64,000 nucleotides of DNA, taken from IMG/VR virus record IMGVR_UViG_3300027759_000087, positions 1 to 64,000 of that record; one strand, written 5' to 3'. Below, piece after piece: positions 25,001 to 37,000 of this stretch (position 1 is the first letter of the stretch; every line of letters begins with the position of its first letter). Under the pieces are notes generated by a model. It ran no database searches. It was given only the letters and a program-made list of their open reading frames with translations, and had not been told where the DNA came from. The position numbers and the translations under genes were made by a program. The stretch is from a virus.

Positions 25001-28000
25001 GATATATGTGGATAATAGCTATCTAACACCCCAAACTATGATACAAGGGCACGATGGAAGTCAGGTATTGGCATACGGTGACTATCGAGATGCTATTATT
25101 TTAGAATTAGAAAAAAGAATTTATAATAACATACAAACCAAATACGATCCTACAATATTTGATATCTATAATATTATTCCGGGTTACCACAGAACAAGTA
25201 ATTTTACATTAGATGAATTTAATAAATCTTTAGCCTCTGGATTTTATAAATGGGCTGGAATTACTGGAAGAGATTTTTCTAAACAAGTTGGGTTTAACAA
25301 AGCTAATACATTTACATTCAATTATAAAGGAAACACAGCCCCAGACGGAAGAAGCCTACCAGGCTATTGGAGAGGAGTTTATCGTTGGATGTATGACACC
25401 GATAAACCACATTTATTTCCGTGGGAAATGTTAGGTTTCAGTGAAGAACCAACTTGGTGGCAAGCAAAGTATGGCCCAGCACCTTATACTAGTAACAACC
25501 TTGTAATGTGGAAAGATTTAGCCGCAGGCGCAGTTAGCCAACCAGGCATGCCAGTTGTGTATCGACCACAATTTGTTAGACCAACATTATTAAATCATGT
25601 GCCGGTTGACGAAAGTGGAAATTTAATAAGCCCAGCACTTGCCAGATTGTCAAACGGAGTATTTAATGCCGATATTCAAAGTCATTATGTATTTGGAGAT
25701 GTTGCACCTGTTGAATCAGCATGGCGTAGAAGCAGTTACTTTCCTTTTAGTACACTGATAGCTTCTATGATTTTACAACCTGCACAAACTTTAGCAACAG
25801 GTTTAGATATATCTCGTACTGTAAGAAATTTATGTGGACAGTTGGTATACAAAGATACTAATTTAAGAATACGACCGCAAGATATTGCTTTGCCTAGTAT
25901 CTATTCTAGCACCTCTAGAGTTTATACTTCGGGTATTATCAATTATTTGATAGAATCTTTAATCTCAAACAATTATAACTATTACCAAGACTATCAATAT
26001 AATTTAACTAATCTAAATATAAATCTATCTTATAGAATTAGTGGGTTTTCAAGTAAAGAAAACTTTAATTTAATCCTTGATAGTAAAAATCCTGCGGCCA
26101 GTGGCAATGTTTTTGTGCCGCCTGAGAATTATAAACTTGTATACAACAGTTCAAGCCCTATTGGTAAATTATCCTATAGCGGCATTATTGTTTCCAAAGT
26201 TGATACTGGTTACGAAATCAAAGGCTATAGTTCTTCGGAATCATTTTTTAATTACTATTCTTATAGACAAGAACTTGGCCCACAAATTAATGTAGGCGGA
26301 ATCAGTTCAAGTTTTGTAACGTGGACTGCTGGCAAAACGTATGTGCTAGGACAAATTGTTTTATATAGTGGCAAATATTATCGAACACTATATGCTGTTA
26401 CACAAGATACGTTTAATATTAATGCATTTGCAATATTACCGTCACTGCCAATAGCAGGCGGAGTAACTGCAATTTTTAGACAAGCATGGGATACAACTAC
26501 AACTAATGTACTGCCTTATGGTTCTGTATTAGCAGACGTACAACAAGTAGTTGATTTTATATTAGGTTACGGCGCATATTTAAAAAATCAAGGTTTTGTA
26601 TTTGATGATTTTAATAATGCCTTATCTCAAGTTAGTAACTGGGAAACAACAGCTAAAGAATTTATGTTCTGGACCACACAAAAATGGTCTGCCGGACAAA
26701 ATCAATGGGAACAATGGATTCCTAATATTGCAATTGCCTATGGAGACATTGTAAAATATCAAGGAGAATTCTACAAAGCTATACAGAATGTTCCAGCACA
26801 ACAAGTATTCCTTGAAGAGTTTTATTTCAAGTTGGATGGATTAAGCACTGTAGGAAGTCCAGTTATTAGTTTAAGTCCTGCCGCTAATAAATTGACATTT
26901 GTTTCGCCATTGTCAGTCGCAGAAGATATTAATAATCCTTTTAATGATTATGAAATATTTCAAGTAGATGGTACTAGCTTATTACCAATGGATATTAATT
27001 CGTCTAGACAAGGAAACCTTGTGACGTTTTCTCCGGCTAATAACGGCACCATCTATAATGCTAGTTTTTATCTAGTGCAAAAAGAACAAGTTTTAATTTT
27101 AGATAATGCAACGGTGTTTAATGATATTATCTACCATCCAGAAAGCGGATACAGACAAGAGCGTATTAAAGTTTCTGGATTTGTAAGTAGCCAGTGGTTT
27201 GGTGGATTTGAAGTTCCTGGATTTATCTTTGATAGAGCAGATATTGCTCCGTGGAAATCGTGGACTGATTATTCAGCAGGCGATATAGTATACTATCAAG
27301 GTTATTACTATAGTGCCAATGCTTTCTTAGCAGGATTTTCAGAGTTTGATCCTAACAACTGGTCTCAAATTAAGAAACCAGTCCCAACACTATTGCCTAA
27401 TTGGTCATACAAAGCTGGACAATTTGAAGATTTTTACAATTTAACAGAAGATAATTTTGATGTTGGACAACAAAAAATTGCCCAACATTTAGTAGGTTAT
27501 CAAAAACGTCAATATTTAAACAATATTATTCAAGATGATATTAGTGAGTTTCAATTTTATCAAGGAATGATTCGAGAAAAGGGTACACAAAACAGTCTTA
27601 ATAAACTGTTTGATGTATTAAGTGCTGATAACAAAGAAAGCATAACATTCTTTGAAGAATGGGGCATTCGTGTAGGTCAGTACGGCGCAAGTCAGGCATA
27701 CGAAGCAATTGAATTTTTAGTAACGCAACCAGATATAACTAAAAATTCACAAGGGTTCTACTTAACGTTATTACCAGAACGTTCTACAAATTTTAATTTA
27801 AATATTCCTGCTAACAAGGTGTATCTAAAACCGCAAGGGTATGATGCCAATCCGTTCCCAGTTAATAACAAGCAGAAATTTTTCTTAAGATCTAGCGGAC
27901 ATGTACAAGCTAGTACTGATACAGTACAAATTAAATCAATATCTGATTTATCAACACAAGATATTACAAAATTTAAAGATGGTACATATATCTGGGTAGC

Positions 28001-31000
28001 ATTTGAAAAAACAAGTTGGAACATTTACAGATTTACATCTGTAAAATTAATGCCAGTTGATGCAGTTTATAACAATGATAAAACAATTACAATAAAAACG
28101 TCTAATTTTGTAGATCCTAGTATAGTTGGATATTATATTGGAATTCAGCAAGTATCGTTTGCAGGATTTTATAAAGTAGTTGCGGCTGAATTAACAACAC
28201 TAACAATTGATGCATCTAATTTTTCGTCAAACAGCGACTGGCCAACCGCAGATAACATTAAATCTAATTTACAAATTTTTAACCTATATCCGGTAAGAAC
28301 TAATTCAATTAACAATGCAAATAATATTATTAAGGCTTATACAGAATTAGGAGACAAAATTTGGGTCGACGATGACGGCACAGGTAAATGGGCAACCTTA
28401 AAACTAACCTCTGTATTTGCCCAATCAGAAATTAGAAAACCTTACACAGCTCCAGATACTGCCCATGGCCGTATAGTAACATTAAGTGCTAGCGGATTAA
28501 TTGCGGCAGTAGCAACACAATCGGGCGAAGTAATTATCTACGAAAAGCAAGGTAACCGATGGATATTTAGACAAATAATTAATCGTCCGTTTATGTCGCA
28601 ATATGAGTTTGGAGTAGATCCAAACCCAGCTATCACATTTGCCGAAACAATGGCAATGAGTTCAGACGGACAGTTTTTAGCAGTTGGCAGTCCCCAAGCA
28701 GGCAAACTGGCCACACGAGTATTACCTAATGGAAACATTGTCTGTGATAAATCTAGTTTAAACGCATCTACTACACTTACGGGCGCAGTTAGTTTATACC
28801 AAAAAGATGAATTTAATGAATTTATATTACTGTTTACTATTGCTAGTGGTGACAATATATCGGGACAACAATTTGGATCATCGTTAACATTTGGAACAAA
28901 TACGTTGTTTGTTGGTTCAAAAGGCAATACTAATTACGGAACACAAGCAACAGTCTTTGAATTAAGATATATTGTTGGAATTGATAGTAATACAACTACA
29001 ACTAATACAAACGCTGACGGCGAAACAGCCAATGCTATTGTAACAGTAACTTACGATGCTGGTAATGCGTTTTCAACTAGTAATAGTTCGGCAGATGTAT
29101 CATTTGATGGCGGCTCAGCTCTTACAATTGAAAGTACAGCCGACAGATGGGTAATTGTACGCCCAGGTATAAGTATAACCAACGGATCTAGCATTGGCTT
29201 TGGATTATCTTTATCCGTATCAGCAGATAATTCTGTACTGGCAATTGGCGCACCTCTCGGAGGCTCTGTATACATTTATAGATTAAACACTAACAATGTT
29301 TATAGATTATCGCAAACAATTAACGGTCCGACCCAAATAGTAACTGACGCAACTACTGTTGACGGAGTTGTATCATTTAACGCATTAACTTTAAGTGGCG
29401 GATATGGATTTAAAACAGCCGTTAACGAATTTACAAATACACTACTGACAAATTTAAATACTGCCGGCGGCACTGGAACTGGATTAATTGTAGATGGAAC
29501 GTTAGATTCAAACGGAGTAATTCAAAAAGTTAATATTAGAGAACCAGGAAAAAATTATCAAGTTGGTGATACTATCACAATAGTAAATCCTATTGGAAAC
29601 GGTTCTGTATTAAGTTTAGCATGGTCAACAAAAACATACAACGAAGGAATTCAATATAAGACCGGCGATACTGTGACATTAGGCGGTGTTAACTACGTTG
29701 CTATAGCCAATACACCAACTATTGTTGGATCGTTAACATTAATACCAAAAAATCCAGCAACAGAGGCATCATTTTGGTCTGTAATTTCTTTTGCTAATGC
29801 ACTAGTTGGAACTGACATCAGTGTAAGTACAACAACAGGTTCTGGATCAGGATTAAAAATTAAATTAGCAACTGCAACAACATCAGGAGCAGTAGCAGGT
29901 AATATTGTAATTCCAGTTACTACAACTGATAACTTTGCACCAGGGCAATCCGTATTTTCAGCAACCTCACCAACAGCATTTGCGGCCGGCACATACATTA
30001 CACAAATTAATAATGCATCATTTGTATCAACATTATCCGATAATGTTTTAACTGTCACTAGTATTACTGCTGGTAATAATAATGTTGTTGCAAAAATATT
30101 TGGATCTATAATTGGTACTACTCTTACCGCTGAAGAAATTGCCGGCGGCAGAATATTACCGGGAATGGTATTAACAGGAACAGGAGTTCCAGAAAATATT
30201 TTTATTATCAGCGGATCTGGCAATACATGGACTATTAATAATCCTGCTTCTGTTTCTAAAGTACAAATTACAGCAACATTGTACGAAACAATTACTCCAG
30301 GAATGCAACTAATAAATCCTGCGCTTGATACTCCTGCAACGTTTACAGGAGCAATCTCTACCAAAGGAACAGCAACTTTAACTGGCGCAGTTACTACTGT
30401 GATTGGTGGAGTATCATCTTTATATAATGCTACAATTAGCGGTACTACACTAAAATTTGATACTGTTACCGGCGGTGACCCTGTTGTTCCAGGAATGACA
30501 TTGACAGGGACAGGTGTTACTGCTGGAACAAAATTATTATATGGAAGCGGAACAACTTGGATAGTTAATACTAGTCAAACTGTTGCATCTCCGGTTACCA
30601 TCACAGCCACATTAACTACAGCATCAATTGACGGTTACAACTTAACATTTTCAAAATTTACCGGCGCATCTTTGCAACCCGGTGCAATATTAACCGGCGG
30701 CAGTGTGGTTGCCGGTACAAAAATAGTAGGCGGCTCTGGAACTTCGTGGACTGTTGATATTAATCAAACAGCAACTTGTACTACTGCTACCCTTCCTTAC
30801 GGATCGATTAATGGAAATACATTAACATTTACTGCTAAAACAGGCGCAGATATTGAAATTGGAATGGCAGTATCTGGGTTAACAACTGTGCCAGGCACAT
30901 TTATAACAGGCGGTTCAGGCACTACTTGGACTGTTAATATTAATCAATCAACTATTTGTAGCCAAGTTACATTGCAAGCGTTCTTAATTGATGCACAAAT

Positions 31001-34000
31001 TATCAACACCACACTAACTTTTACAAGTAGTACTGGAGCAGATTTAATAGCAGGAATGGTGTTAACTGGCACTAATGTGATATCAGGAACTTATGTTATT
31101 AGTGGCGCAGAGTCTGAGTGGATAGTAAGCACTTCACACGGCTCTAGCGTTGTTCCAACAACAATAACAGCAACACCAGTGTATCTTACTGTTAGCGGAA
31201 CAATTACTGGATCGGTGTTACTAGGCCAACAACTAGGCGGATCAGGAGTAGCTAGCGGCACAACTATAGTTGCCTCAGGTACAGGCATTGGCAAAGCTGG
31301 AACTTACTTGGTTACACCAATACAAACTATTGGAGCTAATCCGTTTACCAGTCGTTACATTTATACAAGACCTACAATCATTCCAGGTATTACATTATCC
31401 GGAGCAACTATATCTGGTACAACATTAACATTTTCTAATAATACTGGTGGCGCCATACATGCTGGAATGTTAGTAACAGGAAGCAATGTGTTGCCAGGAA
31501 CTGCTATTGTGTCTGGATCTTCAACTAGCTGGGTAGTGAGTATAAGTCAAACTGTTTCTGCTACTACTTTATTAGTTACTGGTACAGGAACTGGCGGCAC
31601 TGGCACATACATTATAGATCAAGTATTGCCTGTTGGTATAAATGTAACAAGAGGGATTAGTCTAGTTCTTAATACTGGTTTAGCAAATACATTGTCCGGC
31701 GCTGGAGAAGTTACAAGCCTAACAATTTCTAATTACGGTACAGGATATGCTATAAACGATCTAGTACAATTTAACATATCTGGTGCTTCTAATTTAATTA
31801 GAACGCAAATTGCAGAAATTACTAGCAACGCTACAATTACTGTCGCTTCGATAAGCGATGGCAGTATTACTAAAGATGCTTCACAATTTGCTTCTAGTAT
31901 AAAACTTAACACTACCGGAGAATACTTGGCAATTGGATCCCCACTATATTCTGGAATGACTGGGTTTGACGGCCAAGTATTAGTTTACAGTAATAACACA
32001 AGTACTCAGAATACTTACAGCCTTTTCCAAGAAATTACAAATCCACATTCTGCTTCTGGAGATTTATTTGGCAAAGCAGTTGACTTTTCAACTGACGACA
32101 AAACTTTACTAGTTTACAGTCCCGGAGCCGACTCATTTATATTAACTACATTCGATGCAGATAATTTACAAACTAGTTTTGATGCTAATTCTTTACAATT
32201 TAAAGAATTGACTTTAAATTCAGGCAAAATTGATGTATATACTCGTTATCTAACTAATTGGATTCTTGGAGAATCATTGTACAATGCAAATACAACTACA
32301 GACGGCTTTGGACAAAGTTTTGCAATTGCCAACGATACTATACTAGTAGGCGCTCCCCATGAATTTGATGTGTTAAATGATGAGCAAAATAGTATTCCTA
32401 TCAAACAACTTAACTCTGGTAAAGTGTATTCGTATGAGCGCAATGCTAATAGTTTAAACTGGAATCCTATACACGAGCAAGCAGATTTAATTGACTTAAC
32501 TAAAATTAAACAAGTATTCTTGTATAACAAATCTACTAGCAAACTTATAAAATATCTAGATGTAATAGATCCTAATTTTGGAAAAATTGCAGGATCTGCC
32601 GAACAAGAAATTAGCTATAAAACATTTTATGATCCTGCAATTTACACTGTAGGAAATAGTGCAGTTAATACTGATGCTGGTTCCGCATGGACAACATCAA
32701 ATGTGAGTAAATTGTGGTGGGATTTGCGAACTGCAAAATTTGTAGATAGTCATGCAACAGATATTGTTTACCGAAATAGTACACTAAACATGCTAGCTAC
32801 TGGCGCTAGCATTGACATTTACGAATGGGTTGAAACTAAATTGACTCCAACAGAGTGGAAATCACAAGCAGACACTTCAACCGGATTAACTAAAGGCATC
32901 AGCGGCCAACCGTTGTACACAGATGCATATAGCATTAAACAGCATTATAATACTTTTACAAAAGTATACGAAAACACTTATTATTTCTGGGTCAAAAATA
33001 AAGTACTAGTGCCTGAAGTAGAAAACAGATCAACATCTGCGTATTCAGTATCTAGATTAATTGGAAATCCTAGAGGAGAGAATTATTCTTATGCAAGTAT
33101 AACCGGAAAAAATTCTTTTAATCTAGTAAACTGTCAAAATTTGTTAGCAGGCGACGATGTTGTATTGGGTATTGAATATTGGGTAGTGGATAATACAACG
33201 CAAAATACACATGCACAGTGGAAATTAATTGATAATAATCCTAGTACTAATTTACCATCCGCTATTGAAAATAAATGGTTTGATAGTTTGTGCGGAAAGG
33301 ACCAAGCCGATAGACCAGTTCCAGATTTAGGATTACCTGCTAAATTACGATTTGGTATTGAAAGTCGTCCTCGACAAAGTATGTTTGTTAATAATTATGA
33401 AGCTTTAAAACAATTTGTAGAGCGTACTAATAGAATATTAATTAACAATCAAATTGTTGAACAAAAAAATATATCATTACTTGATAGTTACGATGTTGCT
33501 CCGTATGCATTTACTGGAGAATATGATACCATTGTTGATACAGACGCCGAGCTAAGAGTTATTGCAGTTTCTACAGCTAAGCCGGCATTTGTTTCTCCTA
33601 TAATTACTAATGGTTCAATTACTGGAATTACAATTATCTCTGCAGGTTCAGGCTACATTAATACTCCTGCAATATCTGTATTTGGAAAAGGATCTGGAGC
33701 AAAACTAAAAGCAATTATTGATATTGCAGGACGAATTGTTGGCGTAACTATTTTAGACAGCGGCAAAGGATATACTTCAACAACAACATTAACAGTAAGA
33801 CCGTTCTCCGCGCTAGTTAAATCAGACTCTGTAGCCCATGGCAAATGGAGCATCTACGCATATACGATTAATAATATTACTAATATTAAATCGTGGACAA
33901 GAATACGTACTCAATCTTACGATGTACGTACTTATTGGAACTATGTAGATTGGTATGCTACAGGCTTTAATCAATTTACTGTAGTTGATAATGCAATAGA

Positions 34001-37000
34001 TACATTTGCAGAAATAGGAACAATTACCCCAGTAGTTGGGCAAACTTTAAAGATTCGAGTTGCTGGATCTAAAGGTTGGCAATTGCTATTCTGCTATTCA
34101 TCTACAGTAACGTTAGACTGGACTCAACAATATAATGTTGTCGGTATTGAAAACGGAACTATACAGTTAAGTCAAACACTTTATAATTTTAGCAATAATA
34201 ATATTGGCTTTGATAGTTCAACATTTGACGGAATTGGATACGATAATACCGCCAGTAAAGAATTACGAATTATTCTTAATTGTTTAAAATCTGAAATTTT
34301 AACAGACACCTTAAAACAAGATTATCTAGATTTATTTTTTGCTAGTATTAGGTATGCACATTCTGAACAGACATACATTGATTGGGCATTTAAAACTAGT
34401 TTTGTAAAAGCTCAACATAATGTTGGCAGTCTAAAACAAACAGTTACATACACAAATGATAATCTTTCTAACTTTGAAGATTATATTAAAGAAGTTGTCC
34501 CTTACAGAACAACAGTACGAGAATATGTAAGTAACTATATATCTACTGATAGCAGTTCGTCTGTAATTACAGATTTTGATTTGCCAGCAATTTTTAATAA
34601 TTCTGGCAACACTGTTATTAAAACAGAAGTACAACAAGGTAAAGTAGTTTCAAATAATGAACTAATACAATCTTATCCATGGAAACATTGGTTAGAAAAT
34701 TTAGGATTTCAGTTAACTTCTATAGTTATTACATCATCAGGTTTGGGATATGTGTCAGAACCTAAAGTAAAAATTATTAGCGATAGTGGCACCGGAGCAG
34801 TGGCCCGTGCCTATGTTGCTAATGGTAAAGTAACTAGAGTTGATTTATTAAATTCTGGAAGCGGTTACCTTACTGCACCTACTATCGTTATTGACGGCGG
34901 CTCAAGTGCCACAGGAACAACAGCTAAAGCAATTGCTATTATTGGCAAATCTTTAGTTAGGTCTAGTCTTATTAAGATGAAATTTGATAGAATTAATAGC
35001 AAATATTATATAATTCAATTAAATGAAGAACAGACATTTCCAGGCGGCCCAAATAATTATCAACTAAGATGGGCTCCAGATATTAAAATTAATGCTAGTA
35101 CTGTAAAAGTAAACGGCATTACAGTCTTGCGCGACACTTATGTATTATCAGTAGTTAAATCAACTAGCAAAGGTTATACAACATATTCAGGCTTGCTTAA
35201 ATTTGCATCGGGCCTAGCCCCCGCAGTTGGCACAGTAGTTACTATTAACTACTTAAAAGATATTGATTTATTAAACGCAACGGATCGTATCCAATATTTT
35301 TATGATCCAGTAAGCGGACAATTAGGCAAAGATTTAAATCAGTTAATGACTGGAGTTGACTATGGCGGCGTCATAGTAACTGGCACAGATTATAATACTG
35401 CAAGCGGCTGGCAAAGTGTTGGCTTCATGCAAGATTTGTGGGATTCATACGAAAATACATACAACGATTATATTGTAAGCATTAACGCTACTTCTGCCGC
35501 ACTGCGCACTTTTGAATTACCGTACATGCCAGCAGTATTTGAAAATATTAATATATATTATCAATCTACAGTTAAGAATGTGTATACATCAAACGGTTCT
35601 AGCTTAATATACACATTTGATTTAAATTATAATTATATTAATTCAATTAACGTGACTATTGATAAAGCTGTAGCGGGCATTTCTAAAACTGTTACAGATA
35701 CTTCAACAGAAACAACTAGTGTTATTCAAACACTTAATGGTTTCAATACATTAACAGTTGCGAGTGTTGCTAATCTTTCAGTAGGTAAATCAATTAAATT
35801 TTTATCTGGAACAGCAAACACTGGACTTATTGCAAATCAAACATATTATGTAAAAACAATTATTCCTGTTTCAAATTCATTTACAGTGTCGGATAGTCTT
35901 GGCGGCCCAGTAGTTACAGTTAATAATATGCCTACTGCCGCAAATCCAGTGTTGAATATGGTAATGCAATATGGCACATCTACAAACTACTTAACATCTA
36001 CTACTTCTGGCCTGTATGCTGGAATGGCATTCCAATTTAGCGGTAATGCGTTGTTAGGCGGAGTGATTACCAATAAAACATATTACGTTAGTCAAATAGT
36101 TGATGCTACTCATTTTACTATAAGCGCAACTTCTGGCGGCCCTGTATTAGCATTGACATCTGCAATAGGCACAATGACATTGCGACAAGTAGCGGCTTCA
36201 CCTGAATCTACGCTGTTATTAACCAACATACTAGGATTAAAAGTTGGCGATGTAGCAACAACAACAGTTGATGGTGCAATTGCAGACGGTACTCGTATTG
36301 TTAAAATTAATTCTAACTCTGTATTATTATCTAATATATTGTACGGAGACATACTAGCCAATACACCTATTACTTTTGTTAGAACATTAACTGCGCCTGT
36401 TAATTTTAGATATATTACTAATAATTCATTGCAGTTGGCAGAAGCACCGGTTGCAGGAAGTATACTTACAATTTCTGGTGCAGAGGCTCCTGTTAGAATT
36501 GATGATCCAAATTTTAATAAGCAATGGATTATTACGGCTACTGAAGCAACAACAAATATTATAACAACTGTAACTCCTATTACATTTGAAATTGGTGATT
36601 CGATTTCATTTACTGGAACAACTATTGGCAACATTAATCCTAATACTCCCTATTATGTACAGGATATAATAGACAATAGACATTTTAAAATAACTGCAAC
36701 TACAGGAGTGCCTGGCCCAAATCCAAACGGAGTAGAGTTTAAATTAAAATCAGCAACAGGTTCTTTTGTGGCAAAAAGCACAGGCAACGCTACCGCAGTT
36801 ATGTCTACTTATATTGCAGACGGTTTACAACCTATTATTACAATTCCAAATACGTATCCTTTAACAGTTGGTGATTTAATAATTTTCCGTAAGAGCACAA
36901 GCGACGGATCGGTAGCAGTTAATTCAAACGATTTAGATACTGTGCTAGATGGCGGCACTTTAGTTTATAATACCGCTACTGGAATAGCGCCAGATGATAT

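Noticed and set aside
29693-30364. 223-codon antisense open frame within the giant gene
   Set aside because: It is the complement of a Thr/Ala/Gly-rich repeat region, which keeps the reverse frame free of stops. It has no ribosome site or recognisable protein.
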